The notes beneath the pieces are model-generated. The model saw nothing but the letters and a program-made list of their open reading frames with translations, searched no databases and was not told the DNA's origin. From Methylocystis silviterrae (GTDB lineage Bacteria > Pseudomonadota > Alphaproteobacteria > Rhizobiales > Beijerinckiaceae), in the NCBI RefSeq assembly GCF_013350005.1, contig NZ_JABVWW010000008.1, forward strand, positions 1-64,000: a DNA stretch of 64,000 nt, read 5' to 3'. Below are positions 27,491 through 36,453 of this stretch, piece after piece (the stretch's first letter is position 1; the number at the start of each line of letters is the position of its first letter). The position numbers were made by a program, and so were the translations under genes.

Positions 27491-28416
27491 ATAAGCCCCG
27501 CGACGCCATGCGGCAGGCGCAGCAGGATTTCCTTGCCGGCGTCCGCGCCGATCAGCGCGGCGTCAATCGCGAGGCCGTGGCGGCGCACGACATAGGCTTC
27601 CGCGCCGTCGGCTCTGAGCACTTCGCCGACGAAGGACAGTTCGGCGCCGTGAACCTGCGCATGGCCGGCGATCGGCGTGCGGCAAGACCCATCGAGCGCC
27701 GCAAGGAAGGCGCGTTCGGCGGCGAGCGCGAAGCCGGTCGCTTCGTCGAAGAGCGGCGCGAGCAGATCGCGCGTGGCGTCGTCGCCGGCCCGCCGCGTGA
27801 GGCCAATCGCGCCCTGTCCGCAAGCGGGCGGAAACTCTTCCAAGGAAAGCAGCGCCGTCGCACGATCGGCGAGACCCAGCCGCTTCAATCCCGCGAGAGC
27901 GAGGAGGGTCGCGTCGATCTCTCCGTTCTCAACTTTCTTCAGACGAGTCTCGACATTGCCGCGAAGCAGCGTCGTCTCGAGGTCGGGTCGTCGGCGCTTC
28001 ACCTGCGCGGCGCGGCGCAGCGAGGCGGTTCCGACAACGGCGCCGGCAGGAAGCGCTTCGAGCGCGAGACCGCCGCGCGATATCCAGGCGTCGCGCGCAT
28101 CCTCTCGCGGCAGATAGCCGGCGATGACGATCTCGCTTGGCAAATGCGTCGGCAGATCCTTCGATGAATGCACGGCGAGATCAATCGCGCCGGCGATGAG
28201 CGCTGAATCGAGCTCTTTAGTAAAAAGCCCCTTGCCCCCTGATTCAGAGAGAGGCCGATCCTGGATCTGGTCGCCCGTCGTGCGGATGATCTCGATCGGG
28301 AAATCCGCTTCGCTTCCGCCATGCGCGCGCATCAACGCCGCGCGGACCATATGGGTCTGGGCGAGGGCGAGCGGACTGCCGCGCGTTCCAATGCGAAGGG
28401 AAGGAGGAGAGGTCAT
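27487..28416 (-). CDS. hemC: Porphobilinogen deaminase (hydroxymethylbilane synthase)
   Basis: A 309-residue enzyme that links four porphobilinogens on a dipyrromethane cofactor. The start LRIGTRGSPLALAQTHMVRA is diagnostic. GGKGLFTKELDSALIAGAID and VHSSKDLPTHLP carry active-site Lys and Asp. RGNVETRLKKVENGEIDATL is the anion-binding arginine stretch. Cofactor-binding Cys is in LDGSCRTPIAGHA. The length is normal. ATG 28416 starts the frame. It forms an operon with hemD and faces tsaD across a Gly/Tyr-rich gene and its spacer; hemC and tsaD are common divergent neighbours in this group. Confidence 0.97.
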   Translation of the reverse strand: MTSPPSLRIGTRGSPLALAQTHMVRAALMRAHGGSEADFPIEIIRTTGDQIQDRPLSESGGKGLFTKELDSALIAGAIDLAVHSSKDLPTHLPSEIVIAGYLPREDARDAWISRGGLALEALPAGAVVGTASLRRAAQVKRRRPDLETTLLRGNVETRLKKVENGEIDATLLALAGLKRLGLADRATALLSLEEFPPACGQGAIGLTRRAGDDATRDLLAPLFDEATGFALAAERAFLAALDGSCRTPIAGHAQVHGAELSFVGEVLRADGAEAYVVRRHGLAIDAALIGADAGKEILLRLPHGVAGLM

Positions 28417-28503
28417 TATCCGCCGCCGTTATCCGCGCGACTATAGGCGGGAGCGCGCGAAGGGCAAGCGGAAGCAGCGTGGCGACGGCATTCCGCGAAA
28501 AGC

Positions 28504-28531
28504 GAACGTCCGCTCGTCGGAGCGGACGTTC
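28504..28531. terminator. Hairpin between the Gly/Tyr-rich gene and hemC
   Basis: GAACGTCCGCTC (28504-28515) pairs exactly with GAGCGGACGTTC (28520-28531) around GTCG. On the plus strand CTTTTT follows. On the minus strand, the direction of both neighbouring genes, GCTTTTCG follows. It probably ends the upstream Gly/Tyr-rich gene before hemC. Confidence 0.75.
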
Positions 28532-28581
28532 CTTTTTAGCTCCGCGAGCGTACTCTACGCGCCTCGCGGAATGCTAATCGA

Positions 28582-29025
28582 TCACCACCAGCCAAACAGG
28601 CCGCTGCCGATGCCCGCGCCAAGACCTGCGCCGAGGCCGAGACCCGCGCCGAGTCCTGCGCCAAGCAGGCCGCCGCCGCCATATCCGTAATAGCCCGGGG
28701 CGCCGCCCCAACCATAATAGGACGGCCAGGCGGAGCCGTAATAGCCGGCGCCACCGTAGCCATAATAGCCAGGCCGATAGCAGCGGGAGTAGCGAATCGG
28801 ACGATACGCGTAGCCCCAATAGGTGTGGCGCACCGGACGATACGCGTAGCCCCAATAGGTGTGGCGCACCGGACGCGCGTAACCCCAGTGAGTTCCGCCG
28901 CAGTGCCGATGCCAGCCGTAATGGGCCCGGCAGTAGCGCGCTTCGGCCAGACTCGTGGAGCCGATCACGGCGGCCATCGCAATCGTGGACGTTAACGCCA
29001 AGGCCTTAATTTTGTTCGACGCCAT
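28582..29025 (-). CDS. Secreted Gly/Tyr/His-rich repeat protein
   Basis: A 147-residue protein of low complexity after a signal peptide (residues 1-29, cleavage near SLAEA). Residues 31-50 contain Cys and His (CRAHYGWHRHCGGTHWGY). Three copies of a RPVRHTYWGYAY-like unit follow (51-62, 63-74 and a diverged third), then a Gly-Tyr segment (YYGYGGAGYYG). It closes with a Gly-Leu-Ala stretch (about 120-140) with GxxxG spacing and ends GLFGWW. Such small Gly-rich exported proteins are common in Rhizobiales and have no known function. ATG 29025 is chosen because GGAGGTGA lies five bases before it. It may be structural or envelope-associated. Confidence 0.75.
   Translation of the reverse strand: MASNKIKALALTSTIAMAAVIGSTSLAEARYCRAHYGWHRHCGGTHWGYARPVRHTYWGYAYRPVRHTYWGYAYRPIRYSRCYRPGYYGYGGAGYYGSAWPSYYGWGGAPGYYGYGGGGLLGAGLGAGLGLGAGLGAGIGSGLFGWW
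28798..28905. repeat. 36-bp tandem repeat inside the Gly/Tyr-rich gene
   Basis: The 36-bp unit beginning CGGACGATACGCGTAGCCCC occurs at 28798-28833 and again without change at 28834-28869. A diverged third copy covers about 28870-28905. It encodes 12 residues (HTYWGYAYRPVR, circularly). Two identical copies suggest recent duplication and possible copy-number variation in frame. Confidence 0.9.
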
Positions 29026-29383
29026 TTTCACCTCCATACAGTTTAGATCGAGAGCAACCTCAACCGGGACGCTAATTACCTCTTCGCCTTAGCCATAATT
29101 CTACTCAGCTCAAGATATGTGCGTCGTTGGAGGAGCAACGATCTGCTGACCCAACTTGTATCAATCGAGATCGTGTCAAGAGGGATGCCAACGAATTCTT
29201 AGAAATTTAATGGAGCCATCTTTAGCGCTGCGTTAGTATACGTCGATATGACGAAACAGCTAAGAATTATTGATGTAAGCCCTTTGTTAAACACAATTTT
29301 CCAACTTCCCGCCGTACGGCGGTATAAGCTTCGTTCCGCCGGTGAGGGTTCAGCGGCGCGGCTTTCTTGCGCAGGGAGTTCGC
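29026..29383. other. AT-rich divergent intergenic region
   Basis: 358 bp between the Gly/Tyr-rich gene and tsaD, which diverge. It is clearly lower in GC than the genes around it. AATTCTTAG (29194-29202) and CTAAGAATT (29260-29268) form an exact inverted repeat 57 bp apart, which may be a regulator site or chance. I see no convincing ORF. Confidence 0.45.
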
Positions 29384-30448
29384 ATGCGCGTTTTGGGCAT
29401 TGAAACCACTTGCGATGAGACCGCGGTCGCGGTCGTGTCCGAGCGGCTTGGCGGCGAAGGCGGAGAGATCCTTTCCAATGAGGTGTTGAGCCAGATCGCC
29501 CGCCACGCCGCCTATGGCGGCGTCGTTCCTGAAATCGCGGCAAGAGCCCATATCGATGTCCTCGACCGACTGATCAGGCGCGCGCTGGAGCGGGCCAAGA
29601 CCGAGGCGAAGGACCTCGATGCGGTCGCCGCAGCGGCTGGTCCGGGACTGATCGGCGGCGTTCTCGTCGGGCTCACGGCGGGCAAGGCCTTGGCGCTCGC
29701 CTTGGGCAAACCATTCATCGCCGTTAATCATCTGGAAGCCCACGCGCTGACCGCACGGCTCACGGACCGCCTGGACTTTCCCTTTCTGGCGCTCCTCATC
29801 TCCGGCGGGCACACGCAGATCGTCGCGGTGAAGGCCATCGGCGACTACCGCCGGCTTGGATCCACCGTCGACGACGCTGCCGGCGAGGCCTTCGACAAAG
29901 TCGCCAAAATGCTGGAGCTGCCGTATCCAGGCGGCCCGCAAATCGAGAAGCTGGCGCTTGAAGGCGACGCGCGGCGATTCGAATTTCCGCGGCCGATGCT
30001 TGGCCGCGAAGGGGCCGACTTTTCCCTCTCTGGCCTCAAGACAGCGGTGCGGCAGGAAATCCTCAGATTGCAGACGCTGAGCGAAAGGGACGTCAAGGAT
30101 CTCGCAGCCTCTTTCCAGGCTGCGATCGTCGACGTGATCGTGGATCGGGTGCGCTCCGGCGTGCGCCTCTTTACGGCAAGCGAGGGGCGAGCGCCGCAAG
30201 GCCTTGTGATCGGCGGCGGGGTCGCGGCTAACGGCGCCATTCGCCGCGCGCTCATGCGGCTTTGCGCCGAAAGCGGGCTGCGGTTCATTTCGCCGCCGGC
30301 GGCGCTCTGCTCTGACAATGGCGCGATCATCGCCTGGACCGGTCTCGAGCGCTTAAAGCGCGGATTGACCGATGACCTCGACTTTGCGCCGCGGCCGCGA
30401 TGGCCGCTCGACGCCGCGCCGAGCCGATCGCACCACGGCAAGGCTTGA
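29384..30448 (+). CDS. tsaD: tRNA N6-adenosine threonylcarbamoyltransferase TsaD
   Basis: A 354-residue ASKHA-fold enzyme of the t6A37 pathway for ANN-reading tRNAs. The start [17 protein letters not shown] is diagnostic. The metal site is NHLEAH (His116, His120). [35 protein letters not shown] and [11 protein letters not shown] follow in order. [11 protein letters not shown] and [13 protein letters not shown] near the C-terminus are also correct. ATG 29384 gives the family N-terminus; the frame from 29342 adds 14 unsupported residues. Its expression must start in the AT-rich spacer. The PLD-like gene starts 12 bp behind it. Confidence 0.96.
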   Translation: MRVLGIETTCDETAVAVVSERLGGEGGEILSNEVLSQIARHAAYGGVVPEIAARAHIDVLDRLIRRALERAKTEAKDLDAVAAAAGPGLIGGVLVGLTAGKALALALGKPFIAVNHLEAHALTARLTDRLDFPFLALLISGGHTQIVAVKAIGDYRRLGSTVDDAAGEAFDKVAKMLELPYPGGPQIEKLALEGDARRFEFPRPMLGREGADFSLSGLKTAVRQEILRLQTLSERDVKDLAASFQAAIVDVIVDRVRSGVRLFTASEGRAPQGLVIGGGVAANGAIRRALMRLCAESGLRFISPPAALCSDNGAIIAWTGLERLKRGLTDDLDFAPRPRWPLDAAPSRSHHGKA

Positions 30449-30459
30449 GGCGCGGTTTG

Positions 30460-31011
30460 ATGCGGCTCCTTTTTTCAGCGGCGCTTGCGGCCATGACGCT
30501 TGCGCCAACGCCGCAGCCGGCCGGACTGCTCGCAGAAGAGCCGACCTTCGCGGGCGTGCGCGTGTTCTACGGGCCCGGCGACGGTTTCGGCGCGGTCGAC
30601 GGGCGGCTGATCAACGACGCGCGCCGCTCGATCGACATGGCCGCCTATGTTCTGACCGACCGCTCTCTGACGACGGCGCTCGGCCGCGCGGCCATGCGCG
30701 GCGTCAAGGTGCGGATCTATCTCGACGGCGAGGAAATGCGGCGCGGCGCGTCCGTGATCGAGGAAATCGCCGACGCCCCGAACGTCGAAGTGCGCCGCAA
30801 AGGCCGCTCGCGTGATCTGATGCATCTGAAATCGTATCAGGTGGACGGTCGCGTCTTGCGCAGCGGCTCCGCGAATTTCAGCGTCTCCGGCGAAGTCTAT
30901 CAGGACAATGATTTGATCGTGATCGAGAGCCCACAGGCCGCGGCGCGGTTTCATCAAACTTTTGAAAGGCTGTGGTCGCGTCCGGACAATCAGCGGATCG
31001 GCATGCGATGA
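30460..31011 (+). CDS. Exported phospholipase D-like protein with one HKD motif
   Basis: A 183-residue PLD-superfamily protein. Residues 1-26 are a probable signal peptide (MRLLFSAALAAMTLAP). The single catalytic motif is MHLKSYQVDG (His122, Lys124, Asp129) followed by LRSGSANFS. SIDMAAYVLTDRSLTTAL is the typical strand-helix before it. Proteins with one motif act as dimers; Nuc-type endonucleases are the closest size match, so a periplasmic nuclease is one guess. ATG 30460 follows the tsaD stop by 12 bp, and its TGA overlaps the gpsA start (ATGA). It therefore sits inside the usually adjacent tsaD-gpsA pair. Confidence 0.82.
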   Translation: MRLLFSAALAAMTLAPTPQPAGLLAEEPTFAGVRVFYGPGDGFGAVDGRLINDARRSIDMAAYVLTDRSLTTALGRAAMRGVKVRIYLDGEEMRRGASVIEEIADAPNVEVRRKGRSRDLMHLKSYQVDGRVLRSGSANFSVSGEVYQDNDLIVIESPQAAARFHQTFERLWSRPDNQRIGMR

Positions 31012-31997
31012 CGCGCGCGACTGTCGCTGTTCTCGGCGCCGGCGCTTGGGGCGTCGCCCTCGCCAATGTCGCCGCGCAAGGCCGCGCACGCGTGCCCTTA
31101 TGGGCGCACGATCCTCAAGCCGCCGAAGCCCTGGCGCGCGACCGCGAGAACACGCGCCGATTGCCGGGTCTGCCGCTTGCCGCCGCCGTCGCCCCGACGA
31201 GCGACATTTCCGTCGTACGTGAGGCGGAAATCGTACTCGCCGTCACGCCCGCACAAGCGATCCGCATGACCGCGCGCGCCGCGCGGCCGCATATGCGCGA
31301 GCGCGCCGCCTTTGTGATTTGCGCCAAGGGGATCGAACGCGACCGGCGCAAGTTCCTGAGCGAAGTCGCGAAGGAAGAACTGCCCCAAGCCGACGTCGCC
31401 GTGCTCTCGGGACCAAGCTTCGCGGCGGACGTATGCAGAGGATTGCCGACGGCGGTGACTCTCGCGGCGCATGACGAAACGCTAGCCCGGCGCTTGAGTG
31501 AAGAGCTTTCGACGAAGACGTTTCGGCTTTATCGCTCGACCGACGTGCGCGGCGCCGAGATCGGCGGCGCAGCGAAAAACGTTCTCGCCATCGCCGCAGG
31601 AATGAGCCACGGCCGCGGGCTCGGCGCGAGCGCGCAGGCGGCGCTCATCGCACGCGGATTTGCCGAGCTGATGCGTCTCGGGCGCGCGTTGGGCGCGCGT
31701 CAAGAGACGTTGATGGGTCTTTCAGGATTGGGCGATCTCGTGCTCACCTGCGGATCGGCGCAATCGCGCAACTTTGCGCTTGGCGAAGCGCTGGGGCAGG
31801 GAAAGTCGGTGGAAGACGCCACGCATGGCAAGCTTGCGGAGGGCGCCTTTACAGCGCGCGTCATGGTGGAAATGGCGCGCGCGCATGACGTCGAGCTGCC
31901 GATCGCCGAGGCCGTTGACGCCATTCTTTCCTCACGGCTAAGCGTCGACGGCGCCATCGAAGCGCTGCTGATGCGTCCACTCAAAGCCGAAGACTGA
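31008..31997 (+). CDS. gpsA: Glycerol-3-phosphate dehydrogenase [NAD(P)+]
   Basis: A 329-residue enzyme that reduces dihydroxyacetone phosphate to sn-glycerol-3-phosphate, the backbone for phospholipids (pgsA lies 6 kb away). VAVLGAGAWGVALANVAA is the dinucleotide-binding start. CAKGIER, AVLSGPSFAADV and RGAEIGGAAKNVLAIAAGMS (with the catalytic Lys) follow. LMGLSGLGDLVLTCGSAQSRN is the family signature near residue 245. ATG 31008 overlaps the upstream stop by 4 bp, so translation is coupled to the PLD-like gene. Confidence 0.96.
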   Translation: MTRATVAVLGAGAWGVALANVAAQGRARVPLWAHDPQAAEALARDRENTRRLPGLPLAAAVAPTSDISVVREAEIVLAVTPAQAIRMTARAARPHMRERAAFVICAKGIERDRRKFLSEVAKEELPQADVAVLSGPSFAADVCRGLPTAVTLAAHDETLARRLSEELSTKTFRLYRSTDVRGAEIGGAAKNVLAIAAGMSHGRGLGASAQAALIARGFAELMRLGRALGARQETLMGLSGLGDLVLTCGSAQSRNFALGEALGQGKSVEDATHGKLAEGAFTARVMVEMARAHDVELPIAEAVDAILSSRLSVDGAIEALLMRPLKAED

Positions 31998-32004
31998 TCG
32001 CCGA

Positions 32005-33879
32005 CTATCTCGAGTCCAGGATCTCGCGCATCTTCATCGCCAGCTGCTCCAAAGTGAACGGTTTGGTGAGCAGCTTGACGTCCTTGTCAAGAACGCCATT
32101 GTGCACGATCGCATTGCGCGTATAGCCGGTGATGAACAGAACGCGCAGGCTGTGTCTGCGAAACACCGCCTCGCGCGCGAGACGGGCGCCGTCCATATCG
32201 GGCATAACCACATCCGTGACCATCAGCGCGATGTCGGCGCGACGGCGAATAATGTCGATCGCCGCATGTCCGTTCTCGGCCTCCAGAACCGAATAGCCCA
32301 ATTCTCGCACACCCTGCGCGGTCACCCGGCGCGCCGTGTCGTCATCTTCGACGATGAGCACAAGTTCTTCCGGCCTTCCAAGCGGAAGTTCGAGAGGCCG
32401 AGGCGGCGGTAGGGGCAGTTCGGCGGGCGCTTCGACGTGACTGAAGCGCGGCAGATAGAGCTTGATGCAGGTTCCGTGTCCGGGCTCGGAATAGATTTTG
32501 ACCTGACCGCCAGACTGTTTGACGAATCCATGGACCTGCGAAAGGCCGAGTCCGGTGCCCTTGCCTGCGGGCTTCGTGGTGAAGAACGGATCGAACGCTT
32601 GCGACAAGACCTCGGGCGGCATGCCTTGACCCGTGTCGGTCACGGCGATCATCACATATTGGCCAGGGGCCACTTCGATGTTTTCGCTGGCGTAGGCGTC
32701 GTCAAGATAGCAGTTGGCCGTCTCGATCGTCAGCTTGCCGCCATCCGGCATGGCGTCGCGCGCGTTGACCGCGAGATTGACGATGGCGCTTTCCAATTCG
32801 TGCTGATCGATTTTTGTCGCCCACAGGCCGCCGGCGAGAACGGTTTCGAGTTCGATCTTCTCGCCGAGGGTTCGGCGCACCATGTCCGAAACGCTGGAGA
32901 CGAATTTGTTGGGGTCGAGCGGGCGCGGCGACAAAGGCTGGCGGCGCGAGAATGCCAGGAGCCTGCGCACCATGGCGGCGGCGCGATCGGCGCCGTCCAT
33001 CGCTGAATCGATCAGTTGAACATAATCTCCGTTCGAATCCCCAAGCTTCCGTCGCAGCAGATGCAGACTCGCGACGATGACGCCGAGCATATTGTTGAAG
33101 TCATGCGCGATGCCGCCCGTCAGGTGGCCGAGCGCTTCGAGTTTTTGCGACTGCCGCAACTGCGACTCGAGCGCTTCGCGGCGCGTCGTTTCCCCAATCA
33201 ATTGGTCGTAGGCGGTCTTTAACGAGTCGCGTGACATTTGCAGCGCGTGCATCTGCTTTTGCGCATTGAGAAGCGAAAATGCGCCAAGCGCGAAGATTAT
33301 GCCGCCGAGCGCCCAAACGGCCGCGTCAAACTCGCCGCCGGCCGCGTTGAGTTCGCGCTCGCGCTCCTCGCTGAGATTGTGCTCATTTTCAGTCATCGTG
33401 TCGATGATGGCGTGGAGCCGGTCCATCAGCGCCTTTCCGCGCCCGGACTTGACGAGCTGCACGGCCTTGTCGACCCGGAGCGCGCGCATATCGGCGATCG
33501 CTTCATCGATGATCTCGACCCTTGCGCCAAGCAGCGGCCGCATTTCCGCGACAGCCTCGAGCTGCTTGGGATTGTCTCTTACGCTCTCGGAAAGGCGATC
33601 GACGACGACGGGCAGTTTGCGCACCGCTTCGGCGCAGGCGTCGAGATAGCGTTCGTCTTGAGTGATGATAAAACCGCGCTGACCGCTCTCGGCGGCCTGC
33701 AGCAGTCCATAAAGCTGATAAAGATCGCTTTGCACCTGAATAGTGTGGCGCAGCCATGCGCCAGCTGTGTGGCGCTGGAATTCAGCGCGCACGGCCACAT
33801 AGCTGGCAAGCGCAAGCACCGCGAATCCGAGCGCTATGCCAAACAGTCCAGAAGCGACGAATTTACGTGTCGGAGACAT
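32005..33879 (-). CDS. CHASE3 hybrid sensor histidine kinase with C-terminal receiver
   Basis: A 624-residue inner-membrane kinase. Transmembrane helix 1 is at about 8-30. A CHASE3 periplasmic domain follows (GLLQAAESGQRGFIITQDERY-type signature near 58-78, about 35-180), then helix 2 at about 185-205. HisKA has KLEALGHLTGGIAHDFNNML with phospho-acceptor His259. HATPase_c has NLAVNARDAMPDGG, TDTGQGMPPEV and KGTGLGLSQVHGF. After a Pro-rich linker the receiver has ELVLIVEDDD, MVTDVVMPDMDG (phospho-Asp) and TKPFTLEQL. There is no adjacent response regulator with an output domain. ATG 33879 is preferred to the frame from 33924. Signal and target are unknown. Confidence 0.92.
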   Translation of the reverse strand: MSPTRKFVASGLFGIALGFAVLALASYVAVRAEFQRHTAGAWLRHTIQVQSDLYQLYGLLQAAESGQRGFIITQDERYLDACAEAVRKLPVVVDRLSESVRDNPKQLEAVAEMRPLLGARVEIIDEAIADMRALRVDKAVQLVKSGRGKALMDRLHAIIDTMTENEHNLSEERERELNAAGGEFDAAVWALGGIIFALGAFSLLNAQKQMHALQMSRDSLKTAYDQLIGETTRREALESQLRQSQKLEALGHLTGGIAHDFNNMLGVIVASLHLLRRKLGDSNGDYVQLIDSAMDGADRAAAMVRRLLAFSRRQPLSPRPLDPNKFVSSVSDMVRRTLGEKIELETVLAGGLWATKIDQHELESAIVNLAVNARDAMPDGGKLTIETANCYLDDAYASENIEVAPGQYVMIAVTDTGQGMPPEVLSQAFDPFFTTKPAGKGTGLGLSQVHGFVKQSGGQVKIYSEPGHGTCIKLYLPRFSHVEAPAELPLPPPRPLELPLGRPEELVLIVEDDDTARRVTAQGVRELGYSVLEAENGHAAIDIIRRRADIALMVTDVVMPDMDGARLAREAVFRRHSLRVLFITGYTRNAIVHNGVLDKDVKLLTKPFTLEQLAMKMREILDSR

Positions 33880-33942
33880 TTTGTTCCGGCGACTGGATGG
33901 ACGGCGCGCCACTCTACGACGCACGTCCTAAATGCGAAAGGT

Positions 33943-35775
33943 TCAGGGGACCTGTCGCACTGCGCCTTTGGCCGCGCTCGTCGTCATCGAGGCGTAGGCG
34001 CGCAGCGCCGTCGTGATTTTTCGAGGCCGCGCCTTGGCCGGAGCGAAGCCTTTCGCGGACTGTTCGGCGCGCCGCGTCGCCAGTTCGTCTTCGCTAACAG
34101 CGAGCGTAATCCGGCGCGCCGGAATGTCGATTTCAATCCTGTCGCCGTCCCGGACCAAGGCGATCGCGCCGCCCTCGGCCGCTTCGGGAGAGACGTGGCC
34201 GATCGAAAGCCCGGCCGTGCCGCCGGAAAATCTTCCGTCCGTCACCAGCGCGCAGGCCTTGCCGAGTCCCTTCGATTTCAAATAGCTCGTCGGATAGAGC
34301 ATTTCCTGCATGCCGGGTCCGCCGCGCGGGCCTTCGTAGCGGATGACGACCACCTCGCCAGCCTTTACGTCGCCCGTCAAAATGCCCGACACCGCCGCGT
34401 CCTGACTCTCATAGACCTTGGCGGGGCCGGCGAATTTCAAGATCGAATCGTCAACGCCGGCCGTTTTCACGATGCAGCCGTCGAGGGCGAGATTGCCGGT
34501 GAGCACGGCGAGGCCGCCATCCTTGGAGAAGGCGTGCGCCGCGTCGCGTATCGTGCCTTTTTCGCGGTCGGCGTCGAGCTCCCGATATCGGCGGTCCTGA
34601 CTGAACGCGACTTGCGTCGCAACCCCGCCCGGCGCGGCGCGAAAGAAGGTGCGCGCGGTTTCGCTCTGCGTGACGGCGATGTCCCAGCGCGCCACGGCGT
34701 CGCTGACCGAAGGACTGTGGACGGTCGGAAGCTCGCCGTGCAGCAAACCGGCGCGCAGCAACTCGCCGAGAATCGCGATGACGCCGCCGGCGCGATGCAC
34801 GTCCTCAAGATGAACGTCGGGGGCGGAGGGCGCGACCTTGCATAGCACCGGCACCCGCCGCGACAGGCGGTCTATGTCGGCCATCGTGAAATCGACCTGC
34901 GCCTCATGCGCCGCCGCGAGAAGATGCAGCACAGTATTCGTCGAGCCGCCCATGGCGATGTCGAGCGTGATGGCGTTCTCGAAGGCTTCAAAACTCGCGA
35001 TCGAACGCGGCAGCACGCTTTCGTCGTCCTGCTCATAGTAGCGGCGCGCGAGATCGACGATGAGATGGCCGGCTTCGACGAACAGGCGCCGGCGATCGAC
35101 ATGGGTCGCGAGAATCGAACCATTGCCGGGAAGCGACAGCCCCAGCGCCTCGGTCAGGCAGTTCATGCTGTTCGCCGTGAACATGCCCGAGCATGATCCG
35201 CAGGTCGGACAGGCCGAGCGCTCGATCGTGGCGACGTCCGCTTCGCTGACCGTGTCGTCCACGCCGGCGACGATCGCATCGACAAGATCGAGCGCGTGCT
35301 CCTTGCCAGCGAGCACGACTTTGCCGGCCTCCATGGGACCGCCGGAAACGAACACCGTCGGAATGTTGAGGCGCAGCGCCGCCATCAGCATGCCCGGCGT
35401 GATCTTGTCGCAATTCGAAATGCAGACCAGCGCGTCGGCGCAATGCGCATTGACCATGAATTCGACGCTGTCGGCGATGAGATCGCGCGAGGGCAGGGAA
35501 TAGAGCATCCCGTCGTGGCCCATGGCGATTCCGTCATCGATCGCGATGGTGTTAAATTCCTTCGCGACGCCGCCGGCCTTTTCGATTTCGGCGGCGACGA
35601 GCTGGCCGAGATCCTTCAAATGCACATGGCCTGGAACGAATTGGGTGAAGGAATTGGCGACCGCGATGATCGGCTTGCCGAAATCCTCCTCCTTCATGCC
35701 TGTCGCGCGCCAGAGGCCGCGCGCGCCGGCCATGTTGCGGCCGTGGGTCGTCGTGCGTGAATGATAAGGAGGCAT
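33943..35775 (-). CDS. ilvD: Dihydroxy-acid dehydratase
   Basis: A 610-residue Fe-S dehydratase in valine, isoleucine and pantothenate synthesis. [20 protein letters not shown] is the family start. Cluster cysteines are in [12 protein letters not shown] and [49 protein letters not shown] and [22 protein letters not shown] are all present. The length is normal. ATG 35775 is chosen because homology starts there; the longer frame from 35838 adds 21 unsupported residues and crosses a hairpin. The acyl-carrier-like gene is 198 bp upstream in the same direction. Confidence 0.97.
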   Translation of the reverse strand: MPPYHSRTTTHGRNMAGARGLWRATGMKEEDFGKPIIAVANSFTQFVPGHVHLKDLGQLVAAEIEKAGGVAKEFNTIAIDDGIAMGHDGMLYSLPSRDLIADSVEFMVNAHCADALVCISNCDKITPGMLMAALRLNIPTVFVSGGPMEAGKVVLAGKEHALDLVDAIVAGVDDTVSEADVATIERSACPTCGSCSGMFTANSMNCLTEALGLSLPGNGSILATHVDRRRLFVEAGHLIVDLARRYYEQDDESVLPRSIASFEAFENAITLDIAMGGSTNTVLHLLAAAHEAQVDFTMADIDRLSRRVPVLCKVAPSAPDVHLEDVHRAGGVIAILGELLRAGLLHGELPTVHSPSVSDAVARWDIAVTQSETARTFFRAAPGGVATQVAFSQDRRYRELDADREKGTIRDAAHAFSKDGGLAVLTGNLALDGCIVKTAGVDDSILKFAGPAKVYESQDAAVSGILTGDVKAGEVVVIRYEGPRGGPGMQEMLYPTSYLKSKGLGKACALVTDGRFSGGTAGLSIGHVSPEAAEGGAIALVRDGDRIEIDIPARRITLAVSEDELATRRAEQSAKGFAPAKARPRKITTALRAYASMTTSAAKGAVRQVP

Positions 35776-35793
35776 TGAACTCTCGCCGTCGCG

Positions 35794-35814
35794 AAGGCTC
35801 GTCGTTCGAGCCTT
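35794..35814. other. Hairpin in the ilvD leader
   Basis: AAGGCTCG (35794-35801) and CGAGCCTT (35807-35814) pair around TCGTT, 19 bp before the ilvD start on the minus strand. It could end transcription from the acyl-carrier-like gene or affect ilvD expression. No leader peptide rich in branched-chain codons is visible. Confidence 0.5.
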
Positions 35815-35973
35815 TCCAAAGACGACTATCGCAGCCAACGAACCGCCGCAACTGCGGTTGGAGCAGCCGAAGCCGCGGCTTTCGCAGCGTTTAGCCCTGC
35901 GCGTGCGCCGAGCAGGACAAGGTCAGCGTGGGCGCGAGCTGTTGCGCCCTGCATGACCTGAAGCGCGCGCTGC

Positions 35974-36231
35974 TTAAGCGGCGCGGCGCTCCGCCGACGG
36001 CGCCAATTTGCTGACGCAGTCTCGAATGGCGGCAATCGAAGCGAAGCTTTGCCGCCGGAGCATGGAGACTGGGAATTCGACGTCGAAGGCTTCTTCCAGC
36101 GCGAGCATCGTGCGGATGGCGGCAAAAGGCGTCAGCCCTGCGCTGTAGAGATCGTCCGAATCAGACAGATGTTCCACCGGGGTATGCAGACGGCCGTGCT
36201 CTTGCAGCAAACGGCGTATCTTATCAATCAT
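35974..36231 (-). CDS. Acyl-carrier-protein-like protein lacking the phosphopantetheine serine
   Basis: An 85-residue protein with the ACP fold pattern: MIDKIRRLLQEHGRL helix, the SDSDDLYSAGL loop, helix II FAAIRTMLALEEAFDVEFP, and the closing FASIAAIRDCV helix. In carrier proteins the attachment motif is DSL or, in a rhizobial subgroup as I recall it, TS followed by a hydrophobic or His residue. Here it reads GLTPFAA, with Pro35 (codon at 36127-36129) where Ser belongs. It therefore cannot carry 4'-phosphopantetheine at the usual site. It may be a carrier mimic or a degenerate copy. ATG 36231 is chosen as the family start. No synthase gene is adjacent. Confidence 0.75.
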   Translation of the reverse strand: MIDKIRRLLQEHGRLHTPVEHLSDSDDLYSAGLTPFAAIRTMLALEEAFDVEFPVSMLRRQSFASIAAIRDCVSKLAPSAERRAA

Positions 36232-36453
36232 CGATCCAACTCCAAGAGCTCCGCGGTTGAAGCGGGCTGCAGCGTTGTTGTCGCGATAAGCGCGAGGGTT
36301 TCCTAGCAACCTTAACTAGCGCGCCAAGGATTCGGGCGCCTCGCCTGAACGCAGGATGAATTCGCCGCGCGGGGTCGAGTCGTGGCTTACAAATGGTTAA
36401 TCTAATGCTCGGCTCTGTGGCCGTTTCTGTTGACCTGCGCTATGTTAGCGGCA

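Noticed and set aside
33030-33060. A GTTCGAATCC stretch resembling a tRNA T-arm.
   Set aside because: It lies inside the histidine kinase coding region and no acceptor stem or anticodon arm can be drawn around it.
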